From positions 248,001-312,000 of the forward strand of contig NZ_JAEHFX010000001.1 in assembly GCF_016623615.1 (NCBI RefSeq): 64,000 bases of DNA, read 5' to 3'. Origin of the DNA: Adhaeribacter terrigena (lineage in GTDB: Bacteria > Bacteroidota > Bacteroidia > Cytophagales > Hymenobacteraceae). The position numbers and the translations under genes are program-made. Under the pieces are notes generated by a model. It was not told the DNA's origin, did no database searches, and saw only the letters and a list, made by a program, of their open reading frames with translations. This document shows, one piece after another, positions 26,454 through 34,186 of this stretch (its first letter is position 1; each line of letters starts with the position of its first letter).

Positions 26454-27044
26454 CTATGAAGATTTTAAAGCAAATTTTATGAGCTGTTCCACGCTGAGGT
26501 GGTTTCCTTCGCGTTTCAGGATCGCGTCGAGGGACTTTTCAGCCACGTTTTTGGCAAAGCCCAGCGTTACCAAAGCAGATAACGCTTCGTTCCGGTTTGT
26601 ATTGTGTGATACGGTACTAAAAGCTGCAGCATCGATCGGACTTTCTTTCCGGAATTTGTCTTTTAGCTCCAGAATAATGCGCTGGGCCGTTTTGGCGCCA
26701 ATTCCCTTTACATTCTGAATGGTGCGGACATCTTCCTTTACAATGGCCTGCTGAATTTCGGCCACCGTAAGCGAAGAAACGATCATGATACCCGTGCCGG
26801 GGCCTACGCCGGAAATGGAAATAAGGTGCAGGAAAACGTTCTTTTCGGCGGGGTCGGAAAAACCGAAAAGCGTGTGTGCGTCCTCTTTAATGTGCAGATA
26901 CGTGTAGAGTTTGCAGCGTTCGCCTTCTTTTAAGCTTGAAAAAGTATTCAGCGAAATTTTGATCTGGTAACCGATCCCCCCTACATCGATGATGACGTAG
27001 GTCGGGTCTTTATAGGTTAGTTTTCCGTCTATATATGCTATCAT
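26454..27044 (-). CDS. ruvA: Holliday junction branch migration subunit RuvA
   Basis: RuvA binds four-way DNA junctions and loads the RuvB helicase. The 196-aa protein has the OB-fold start MIAYIDGKLTYKDP, helix-hairpin-helix segments ISGVGPGTGI and VKGIGAKTAQRI, and the flexible linker plus C-terminal RuvB-contact domain (EALSALVTLGF). Its start codon directly abuts the maeB stop codon, and sprA follows 13 bases downstream, so the three genes are probably cotranscribed. ruvB and ruvC are not here. Confidence 0.97.
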   Translation of the reverse strand: MIAYIDGKLTYKDPTYVIIDVGGIGYQIKISLNTFSSLKEGERCKLYTYLHIKEDAHTLFGFSDPAEKNVFLHLISISGVGPGTGIMIVSSLTVAEIQQAIVKEDVRTIQNVKGIGAKTAQRIILELKDKFRKESPIDAAAFSTVSHNTNRNEALSALVTLGFAKNVAEKSLDAILKREGNHLSVEQLIKFALKSS

Positions 27045-29315
27045 TTATAAGCTTCTCTTATAGTTTTGCGCATCTACCACAGCAATGGCCACCATGTTCA
27101 CGATTTCGCGGATCGAGCTGCCCAGCTGCAGAATGTGCACCGGCTTGCGCATACCCATCAATACCGGGCCAATCGCTTCGGCGCCGCCAATTTCCTGCAG
27201 TACTTTATAAGCAATGTTGCCGGAAGTAAGATCCGGGAATATCAGCGTATTAGCGCCTTTTTCGGCAAGTTCGCTGAACGGGTAATGTTCTTTTAGCAGG
27301 TCGCAGTTTAAAGCCGTATTGGCTTGCATTTCCCCGTCAATAATTACATGCGGGTAACGCTCTTTCGCCATTTCGGTAGCTTTACGCGCTTTTTCAGGCA
27401 TTTCCCCGTTATTGGAGCCGAAGTTAGAGTAGGAGAGAACAGCTATTCGCGGTTCGGTATCGAAGAAACGTACGGCACGGGCCGTTAAACCAATAATATC
27501 GGAAAGTTCTTCGGTGGTAGGGTTTACGTTTACGGTAGTGTCGGCAAAGAAATAAGGCTCTTTTTTGCTCAGAATGATGTACATCCCGGCCACTTTATTA
27601 ATGCCTTCTTCCACGCCAATTACCTGCAGCGCCGGTGAAATGGTTTTGGAATAATCGCGCGTTAAACCCGAGATCAGTGCGTCGGCTTCATTCAGTTCCA
27701 CCATAATGCTGCCGAAATAAATGCGGTCGCGTACCAGGCGGCGGCTTTCGAATAAGCTGAGGCCTTTGCGCTTCCGTTTTTCGAACAGGATTTTGGCAAA
27801 TTTTTCGCGTCTTTCGTCTTCTTCAAACGGATCCAGGATCACGCATTCGCTTAAGTCGAGGTTGTTTTCGGCAATGATCCGCCCGATCTTTTTGCGGTTT
27901 CCTAATAAGATAGGCTGGGCAATTTTCTGGTCTTTTACGATCTGGGCTGCTTTCAGAATTTTCACGTGATCGGCTTCGGCAAATACCACACGTTTCGGGT
28001 GTTGTTTGGCCTGGGAAATCATGCGGTTCATGAGTTTCTGGTCGATTCCGATGCGTTTGAGCAATTCGTGGTGATACGCTTCCCAGTCTTCTATGGGCTG
28101 CCGGGCTACGCCGGTTTCCATGGCGGCTTTGGCTACGGCCGGCGAAATGCGGGTGATCAGGCGCGGATCGAGCGGCTTGGGTATTAAGTATTCCCGGCCG
28201 AAAGCAATGGTGTTATCGGCGTAAGCTTTATTCACAATATCCGGCACCGGTTCTTTGGCTAACTCAGAAAGAGCTTTTACGGCGGCCAGTTTCATGGCTT
28301 CGTTAATTTCGGTAGCGCGGACATCTAAAGCGCCCCGGAAAATATAAGGAAAGCCCAGCACATTATTTACCTGGTTCGGATGGTCGGAGCGGCCGGTTGC
28401 CATGATCAGGTCCGGACGGGTAGACATGGCCAGGTCGTAGGTAATTTCCGGGTCCGGGTTGGCCAGGGCAAACACGATGGGGTTTTTAGCCATGGTTTTT
28501 ACCAGTTCCGGGGCCAGTACATTACCAGCCGATAAACCCACGAAAACATCGGCGCCGTTCATGGCTTCGGCCAGCGTAGTGATTTTGCGGAGCGTTACGA
28601 ACTGGGCGCGGTAAATATCCAGATCATTACGGTGCGGGTTAATAATGCCGTCTTTATCGAACATGACAATATTATCGAGCTTGGCACCCAAGGCTACGTA
28701 GAGTTTGGCGCAGGAAATAGCCGCCGCACCGGCGCCGTTCATGACGATCTGGGCCTCGCTGATCTTTTTGCCCACCAGTTCCAAAGCATTCAGCAAGGCG
28801 GCGCCCGAAATAATGGCAGTGCCGTGCTGGTCGTCGTGCATGATCGGAATGCTCATTTTCTCGCGCAGGGCATTTTCGATCTTAAAACACTCCGGTGCTT
28901 TAATGTCTTCCAGGTTTATACCGCCAAACGTTGGTTCCAGCGAAGAAACAATGCGGACAAATTCTTCGGGATCGGTACAATCAATTTCAATGTCGAACAC
29001 ATCGATGCCGGCAAATTTCTTGAAAAGAACGCCTTTCCCTTCCATAACCGGTTTAGAGGCATCGGGTCCGATATTGCCCAAGCCTAAAACCGCAGTGCCG
29101 TTGGTAATTACGCCTACCAGGTTGCCTTTGGCGGTATATTTGTAAACGTCGTCTTTATTGGCGGCAATTTCTTTGCAGGGTTCGGCCACGCCGGGCGAGT
29201 AGGCCAGGGCCAGATCGAGTTGCGTACTTACCATTTTGGTAGGCACCACTTCAATTTTTCCAGCCGGACTCTGGCTGTGGTAATTCAGCGCTTCTTCTTT
29301 ATTTATTTTGATCAT
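27045..29315 (-). CDS. maeB: NADP-dependent malic enzyme (PTA-like C-terminal domain)
   Basis: MaeB decarboxylates malate to pyruvate, producing NADPH. The 756-aa length is that of the fused class: a malic enzyme domain at about residues 1-425 (SPGVAEPCKEI, GNIGPDASKPVMEGKG, DDQHGTAIISGAA, NAD-binding NGAGAAAI) and a phosphotransacetylase-like domain at about 430-756, which in this class is thought to be regulatory rather than catalytic. It is first in the block maeB-ruvA-sprA-gcvH-vanZ and has a consensus -7 element upstream. Confidence 0.95.
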   Translation of the reverse strand: MIKINKEEALNYHSQSPAGKIEVVPTKMVSTQLDLALAYSPGVAEPCKEIAANKDDVYKYTAKGNLVGVITNGTAVLGLGNIGPDASKPVMEGKGVLFKKFAGIDVFDIEIDCTDPEEFVRIVSSLEPTFGGINLEDIKAPECFKIENALREKMSIPIMHDDQHGTAIISGAALLNALELVGKKISEAQIVMNGAGAAAISCAKLYVALGAKLDNIVMFDKDGIINPHRNDLDIYRAQFVTLRKITTLAEAMNGADVFVGLSAGNVLAPELVKTMAKNPIVFALANPDPEITYDLAMSTRPDLIMATGRSDHPNQVNNVLGFPYIFRGALDVRATEINEAMKLAAVKALSELAKEPVPDIVNKAYADNTIAFGREYLIPKPLDPRLITRISPAVAKAAMETGVARQPIEDWEAYHHELLKRIGIDQKLMNRMISQAKQHPKRVVFAEADHVKILKAAQIVKDQKIAQPILLGNRKKIGRIIAENNLDLSECVILDPFEEDERREKFAKILFEKRKRKGLSLFESRRLVRDRIYFGSIMVELNEADALISGLTRDYSKTISPALQVIGVEEGINKVAGMYIILSKKEPYFFADTTVNVNPTTEELSDIIGLTARAVRFFDTEPRIAVLSYSNFGSNNGEMPEKARKATEMAKERYPHVIIDGEMQANTALNCDLLKEHYPFSELAEKGANTLIFPDLTSGNIAYKVLQEIGGAEAIGPVLMGMRKPVHILQLGSSIREIVNMVAIAVVDAQNYKRSL

Positions 29316-29420
29316 CTTCTGCGTTCAGTTCATTCTGACAAACCTGCAGGCGACGGATCTGACGTCCGGTGCGTACAGGTTGTTTATGGTAAAAAAATGC
29401 AAGGCCTTAGCCTTAACCTA

Positions 29421-29428
29421 CAAATATA
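29421..29428 (-). promoter_or_regulatory. -7 element of the maeB operon
   Basis: The minus strand reads TATATTTG, an exact TAnnTTTG match. It implies a leader of about 100 bases before the maeB ATG. A -33 TTTG is not evident. Confidence 0.5.
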
Positions 29429-29594
29429 AGGGTTTGCTCCGGATTGTTGCCACTACGCAGCCGGCACATTTCGGTTATGAGGCCTAAATTTTTGCTGCCC
29501 GGAAGCGTGTCATTTGCAGGCATAAAAGCAGACCGGGCCGGAAAAGGATAGGAAATTAACCGGCAAAAGTCTTTTCCGTCCGGAGCCTGTTTTA

Positions 29595-29623
29595 AAAAAG
29601 GTATGGTTTTCAGCGGAAAAACT
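29595..29623 (-). repeat. R29 copy in the maeB upstream gap
   Basis: It begins AAAAAGGTATGG and ends CGGAAAAACT. Confidence 0.7.
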
Positions 29624-29758
29624 CGTGAAGGCAGGGCCTGGTGGAACTGACAGGAAGAGCTATGCTATTGTTGAGGCTGAAAAGTAGGAGTGGTGCATGG
29701 CAGCTATGGGAATAAGTTGGTATTATCTATTCCAGCAATTTTTCTGCGGCGGGCTTTT

Positions 29759-29787
29759 AGTTTTTAAACCAGAAAGCATAGCGTTTT
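29759..29787 (+). repeat. R29 copy upstream of the type B cargo gene
   Basis: It begins AGTTTTTAAACC and ends GCATAGCGTTTT, 60 bases before the cargo -7 element. Confidence 0.8.
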
Positions 29788-29846
29788 TTTAATGTAAGTG
29801 CCTGAAATAGCTTTTGTTGTATTGGTTTTTTTTGTTACGGGTTTGC

Positions 29847-29854
29847 TATATTTG
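29847..29854 (+). promoter_or_regulatory. -7 element of the type B cargo gene
   Basis: TATATTTG is an exact match; a TTG at 29822-29824 gives a loose -33 partner with 22 bases between. The leader would be about 20 bases. Confidence 0.5.
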
Positions 29855-29880
29855 GTTTCATAAACTGAATCGCACCGACT

Positions 29881-32229
29881 ATGAAAGTAAAGTTACTAAC
29901 GAGTATTCTTTTCCTGTTCGCCGGATTTTGTTTCAAAGTTACTGCGCAAAACCCCACTGGCAAAGAAGCCAATATCTGGTATTTTGGTTACAAGGCTGGG
30001 CTTGATTTCAATTACATTCCTCCTCGTGCATTATTAGATAGTAAATCCGATGGATGGGGAAACTTTGCTTCTATTTGTGATGGGAATGGCAACTTACTTT
30101 TTTATGCTTCGCCAGATTCTATACTAGACAGAAACCACCAGAGGATGCCCAATGGAGCAGTTGCATCCGGAGGACTAACTACTAATTCAGCAGTCATTGT
30201 ACCTTGGCCTTCCAATCCAGGCAAATATTTCCATTTTTCTGCCTTTGCTGTGCCAATGGGATTTAGCTTTTCTGTGGTTGATATGAGTTTGCGCAATGGC
30301 TTAGGCGATGTGGTGCCAACCCAAAAGAATATCCTGATTCAAAACCATGTTTATGATAAAATAACGGGCGTACAACATCAAAACAGACGGGATATCTGGG
30401 TTATTGCTCGAAAGACGCTTTCCAATATATACCATGCATATTTAGTAAGCCCTACCGGGGTAAACAGCACTCCAATTATTAGCCAGATAGGGCCTAATCA
30501 TTATCAAAGCCACATTACACCATTAGGAGCATTTAAAGCTGCGCCGGATGGGCGTACCCTGGCTGATGAAGTTTGTTCGCCATTTTCAACGAATCAGTTG
30601 AAATTTTACCATATCCAGTTAATAGATTTTAATTCCTCTACTGGGGCAATGATTGATAAAGGTATCCTCCCGGATTCAACTGCATTTGGATTAGAGTTTT
30701 CACCCAATGGCTCGCTATTGTATGCAGGCAGTAGACCACTTATGCCTGGTAATGGCGATTATTTATGGCAATATAATCTAAGCTTGCCAACAACCGCAGC
30801 TATGTATACTAATCGAAGTCTTATAGCTCACCGGCCTGCAAATGTTACTGGGCCTCACTATGGCCATATGCAGGTTGGGCCGGATGGGAAAATTTATATG
30901 AGTATGCAAACGAATAATGATTTTAATCCTCCATGGAGACAATACTATCTGGGTGTTATCAATAAACCTAATGAACCAGGAGTTAGAGCAAGTTTTGTCC
31001 CATTAGGAATCAACGTGAATCCTGATAATTTGCAGCCTCGCCCTCGGCATCCAGGTTTTGCTCTTCCCACCTTCATTCAAAGCTACTTTTTCAAGCCAAG
31101 CATTTATCTGCATCAAAGCTGCTTAGGCGATACGGCTTACCATTTCTCGATCAACAACTCGGGCCCCCTCGATTCATTGCGCTGGGATTTCGGCGATCCG
31201 GCTTCGGGCAAGCATAATACCAGTTCGCAATTCAGTCCCTGGCACAGCTATGCTACGGGCGGCACTTACAACGTACAGGTAATTGCCTATTTCCAGTTCG
31301 GCTCCGATACCCTGCAGCAAAGCATCACCATCCCCGGCCCGCCGCTGCGCAACGTTTTAGGCAAAGATACTACCTTATGTGCCGGCTCGGTTTACACGCT
31401 ATCGCCCAACGTACCGCAGGCTCTAAGCTACAAATGGCCCGATAACTCCACCGATTCAGTTTTCCAGGTAAGGCAGCCGGGCACGTATTGGGTAGAGATC
31501 GTTACGGAATGTGGCCCTTACCGGGATTCGGTGCAGGTAGATTTCCTGAACCCGCCATCTTTTTCTTTAGGCTCTGATCTAACGCTTTGCGCCGGCGAAA
31601 GCATAACGCTCAAGCCTCAGATAAAGGATGCGGCTTACTTGTGGCAGGATGGCAGCACTAAAGATAAGCTGGTGGTCGATATGCCCGGCACGTATTGGCT
31701 GCAGGCCTCCAACCGCTGCAGCAGCACCCGGGATAGCCTGGTGGTAACCTTCCGCGAGCCGCTGCCGGCTAATTTGTTAGGCCCCGATACGATTTTATGC
31801 GAAGGAGTAAGCTACACCATCAGCGCAAGCGGCAACTACACGCTTCAATGGCAGGATGGCTCTACAAGTCAAAGCTTCACCGCTACCCAAGCCGGCACCT
31901 ACTTTGCTGACCTTACTAATCCTGAAAACTGCACGGTAAGAGACAGCATTACCGTGAGCTACAGAAATTGCTTCGGTAAAGAGTATTTAATTCCCAATAT
32001 CATCACCCCTAACAGTGACGGCAGGAACGACAGCTTCGTGATCTGGGGAGCCAAGCCCGGTACTTTGGAACTGAGCATTTACAACCGCTGGGGCATACTA
32101 GTTTATCAAAGCGATGATTATAGAAATAACTGGCAGGCAGAAAATGCTTCGGCTGGTATCTATTACTACCTGCTCCAGAACAAACAAACCCGCAAAACCT
32201 ACAAAGGCTGGCTCGAAGTGGTTCGTTAA
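29881..32229 (+). CDS. T9SS type B cargo with PKD domain and propeller-like N-terminus
   Basis: A 782-aa exported protein: signal peptide with SILFLFAGFCFKVTAQ, a repeat-rich, probably beta-propeller region (about 25-410; NIWYFGYKAG, motifs such as FSPNGSLLYAGS), a PKD domain (about 430-490; LRWDFGDPASG), three short Ig-like repeats each opening with DTTLCAG-type strands, and a gliding-motility-associated type B sorting domain from about residue 700 (NIITPNSDGRNDSFVIWG, IYNRWGILVYQS, KGWLEVVR). The first half uses visibly more A/T than the second. A paralogue of the same plan is at 40066-42009. The ligand is unknown. Confidence 0.88.
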   Translation: MKVKLLTSILFLFAGFCFKVTAQNPTGKEANIWYFGYKAGLDFNYIPPRALLDSKSDGWGNFASICDGNGNLLFYASPDSILDRNHQRMPNGAVASGGLTTNSAVIVPWPSNPGKYFHFSAFAVPMGFSFSVVDMSLRNGLGDVVPTQKNILIQNHVYDKITGVQHQNRRDIWVIARKTLSNIYHAYLVSPTGVNSTPIISQIGPNHYQSHITPLGAFKAAPDGRTLADEVCSPFSTNQLKFYHIQLIDFNSSTGAMIDKGILPDSTAFGLEFSPNGSLLYAGSRPLMPGNGDYLWQYNLSLPTTAAMYTNRSLIAHRPANVTGPHYGHMQVGPDGKIYMSMQTNNDFNPPWRQYYLGVINKPNEPGVRASFVPLGINVNPDNLQPRPRHPGFALPTFIQSYFFKPSIYLHQSCLGDTAYHFSINNSGPLDSLRWDFGDPASGKHNTSSQFSPWHSYATGGTYNVQVIAYFQFGSDTLQQSITIPGPPLRNVLGKDTTLCAGSVYTLSPNVPQALSYKWPDNSTDSVFQVRQPGTYWVEIVTECGPYRDSVQVDFLNPPSFSLGSDLTLCAGESITLKPQIKDAAYLWQDGSTKDKLVVDMPGTYWLQASNRCSSTRDSLVVTFREPLPANLLGPDTILCEGVSYTISASGNYTLQWQDGSTSQSFTATQAGTYFADLTNPENCTVRDSITVSYRNCFGKEYLIPNIITPNSDGRNDSFVIWGAKPGTLELSIYNRWGILVYQSDDYRNNWQAENASAGIYYYLLQNKQTRKTYKGWLEVVR

Positions 32230-32354
32230 ATGGCTGAATGGTTAAATGGTTTAATGGTCACTTGGTGTAGATTTCTAACTATCCTTTAGCAGCCTGCTTT
32301 GGTCTGTGCGCCACAGACCAAGGTGAGCGACCAGTGAATTGGTAAATGATTAAT

Positions 32355-32383
32355 AGTTTTCAGGCCCAAAAGCATACCGTTTT
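32355..32383 (+). repeat. R29 copy
   Basis: It begins AGTTTTCAGGCCC and ends GCATACCGTTTT; the following TTCAGGC begins again like the repeat's own start. Confidence 0.8.
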
Positions 32384-32386
32384 TCA

Positions 32387-32433
32387 GGCAGCTAAACCTG
32401 CGAGGTTTAAGAAACCTCGCAGGTTTAGCTGCC
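32387..32433. repeat. Perfect 22-bp-arm hairpin
   Basis: The left arm GGCAGCTAAACCTGCGAGGT plus TT (32387-32408) and its exact inverse (32412-32433) surround a 3-base loop. The AACCTGCGAGGTT core is, to my knowledge, common in Bacteroidota intergenic DNA. Confidence 0.75.
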
Positions 32434-32470
32434 GCCAATGGTTTTCGTTACCGATCTTAGTTTCCCTCCC

Positions 32471-32499
32471 AAAACGCTACCGTTTTGCACCCAAAAACT
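32471..32499 (-). repeat. R29 copy
   Basis: It begins AAAACGCTACCGTTTT and ends CCAAAAACT. Confidence 0.75.
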
Positions 32500-32504
32500 G
32501 ATTG

Positions 32505-32524
32505 CCACGGGTTTTAACCCGTGG
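32505..32524. repeat. GGGTTTWAACCC palindrome
   Basis: CCACGGGTTTTAACCCGTGG is self-complementary except at its centre. The core is shared with the 42-bp palindrome at 50991-51032. Confidence 0.55.
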
Positions 32525-32534
32525 AGCATAAAGT

Positions 32535-32563
32535 AAAACACTATACTTTTAGCCCCAAAAGTA
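32535..32563 (-). repeat. R29 copy next to a terminator
   Basis: It begins AAAACACTATAC and ends CCAAAAGTA, 10 bases from the terminator stem of the lytic transglycosylase gene. Confidence 0.6.
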
Positions 32564-32573
32564 TGGCACAAAA

Positions 32574-32598
32574 AAAGCCCGGCGGTTGGCCGGGCTTT
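32574..32598 (-). terminator. Terminator of the tatA-gatA-transglycosylase unit
   Basis: Arms AAAGCCCGGC (32574-32583) and GCCGGGCTTT (32589-32598); on the minus strand the stem is followed by TTTTTTTGTG. Confidence 0.9.
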
Positions 32599-32617
32599 CA
32601 ATTTTATGTAACTGAAC

Positions 32618-34186
32618 TTAGCTGATCACCAGTTTCTGGCCCGGTTTCAGTTCGTTGGTTTTCAGGTTGTTTTTCTTTTTGATCTCTTCCACCGTTATGC
32701 CTTCGTACTTTTTGGAAATATTCCAGAGCGTATCGCCGGGCTGAACGGAGTGGATGATGATCGGAGCTTTGGGTGCCACTTTGCGGGCTACAGTTTTTTT
32801 AACCGGGCTGGCTTTGGCAATTTGTACCGGGGCTGGTTTGGTTTCTGCTACCGTTTCTTCTGTCGTTTTCACCTCGGCAGATGCCAGGGCAGTGGTTTGG
32901 GCAGAATCTGTAACCGCCGGCTGATGAATTACCAGTTTCTGATTTACCATTACATTGGTAGATTTCAGGTTGTTCCAGGTTTTCAGGTCTTCCACCGTAA
33001 CGTTATGTTCTTTCGCAATCTTACCCAAAAAATCGCCGCGTTTTACCGTATAAGGCAATTTCTGCAGGCTTTCGGCCGAAGAATCCGGCTGTTTTTCCGG
33101 CGCTTGTTTCGCGATCATTACCGGTTCGGGTTCCTGCGGCGTCAGTTTCGGCTGTACCGGTTTTGGGGAAAAATAACGGGAATTATCCAGAATGGTACTG
33201 CGGTTCTGCGCAAGGATCGGGCGTTTTTCGGCCGGCACTTTTATGGCAAAATTCCGTACCGTTTCCGGCAGATAATCTTTCTTTAAAGATGGGTTCAGGT
33301 TTTTCAAAGCTTCCGGGCTCATGTTCAGTTCTGCCGAAAACTTAGCCAGATCAATCCCCTGGTTCAGAAGAACGGTATCGGTAGCAATGGCAAACTGAAG
33401 GGAATCGGAAGTGATCTTGTGGTGCCCGGCATAATTCATGGCGTACATTACAGCCGTGAAAGACGGAACGTAACCGCGCGTTTCTTTTGGTAAATAAGGG
33501 AAGATAGCCCAGAAGGTTTGTTTGCCGCCGCCGGCTTTGGCGATGGCTTTCCGCACGTTGCCCGGTCCGCAGTTATAAGCTGCCAGGGCCAGTTCCCAGT
33601 CGCCGAACATGTTGTGGAGCTGGCGCAGGAATTTGCAGGCCGCTTCGGTCGATTTTTCCGGGTCCATGCGCTCGTCGTAATACGCATTTTGCACCAGTTT
33701 AAAATCGCCGCCGGTGGCCGGCATAAACTGCCACAACCCTAAAGCGCCCACGTGCGATTTGGCTTTCGGGTTCAGCGCCGATTCTACCACTGCCAGGTAT
33801 TTCAGTTCTTCCGGCATGTTGTGCTTTTTGAGGTATTTCTCGAAGAGCGGAAAGTAGAGGTTTTCGCGCTCCAGCATCCGGCGGGTATATTTCCTGTTCC
33901 GGATGGTGAAATAATCTACATAGCTGCGCACAAACGGGTTGAACGTAAGCGGAATGGAAGATTTAATGCAGCTCAAACGATCCTGAATTACTTCGTCCGG
34001 CTCGTTGGGGATCAGCTCGCTGAAGGAAAAGAAACGCTCCGGAAAGGTAAAAGCAGAATCCAGTTTCAGGCTTACCGAGTCTTTGGAAAGCTTTTTTTGC
34101 AGCCCGGGTTTACGTTCGGAATCTGCCCACGCAGGTTGCCACACGCTTACGAATAAGGTTACTAAAAAAAGCTTTCCGAATTTCAT
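32618..34186 (-). CDS. Membrane-bound lytic transglycosylase D-like, two LysM domains
   Basis: This 522-aa secreted enzyme cleaves peptidoglycan glycan strands to anhydro-muropeptides. After a signal peptide (FLVTLFVSVWQPAWA) comes an SLT domain at about residues 100-260 with the catalytic glutamate in YLAVVESALNPKA and the family motifs GLWQFMPATG and LALAAYNCGPGNV. Two LysM peptidoglycan-binding domains follow: VKRGDFLGKIAKEH near 380 and VQPGDTLWNISKKY near 480, with a Thr/Ala/Lys-rich linker between them. Its ATG overlaps the gatA stop codon by one base (TAATG), a translational coupling. Confidence 0.92.
   Translation of the reverse strand: MKFGKLFLVTLFVSVWQPAWADSERKPGLQKKLSKDSVSLKLDSAFTFPERFFSFSELIPNEPDEVIQDRLSCIKSSIPLTFNPFVRSYVDYFTIRNRKYTRRMLERENLYFPLFEKYLKKHNMPEELKYLAVVESALNPKAKSHVGALGLWQFMPATGGDFKLVQNAYYDERMDPEKSTEAACKFLRQLHNMFGDWELALAAYNCGPGNVRKAIAKAGGGKQTFWAIFPYLPKETRGYVPSFTAVMYAMNYAGHHKITSDSLQFAIATDTVLLNQGIDLAKFSAELNMSPEALKNLNPSLKKDYLPETVRNFAIKVPAEKRPILAQNRSTILDNSRYFSPKPVQPKLTPQEPEPVMIAKQAPEKQPDSSAESLQKLPYTVKRGDFLGKIAKEHNVTVEDLKTWNNLKSTNVMVNQKLVIHQPAVTDSAQTTALASAEVKTTEETVAETKPAPVQIAKASPVKKTVARKVAPKAPIIIHSVQPGDTLWNISKKYEGITVEEIKKKNNLKTNELKPGQKLVIS

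Larger units (their letters stand above)
29316..29880. other. 565-base gap: promoters and repeats, no gene
   Basis: The gap between the divergent maeB and type B cargo genes has no credible ORF. It holds a hairpin at 29341-29381 (AACCTG and CAGGTT ends with inner GGA/TCC), the maeB -7 element, two R29 copies plus a degenerate one near 29668 (GCTATTGTTGAGGCTGAAAAGT), and the cargo gene -7 element. Confidence 0.6.
32230..32617. other. 388-base gap packed with hairpins and repeats
   Basis: No gene is visible. In order it holds a perfect 10-bp hairpin (TTGGTCTGTG at 32299-32308 with its inverse at 32312-32321), an R29 copy, a perfect 22-bp hairpin, a second R29 copy, the palindrome CCACGGGTTTTAACCCGTGG at 32505-32524, a third R29 copy and the lytic transglycosylase terminator. 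Confidence 0.7.
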
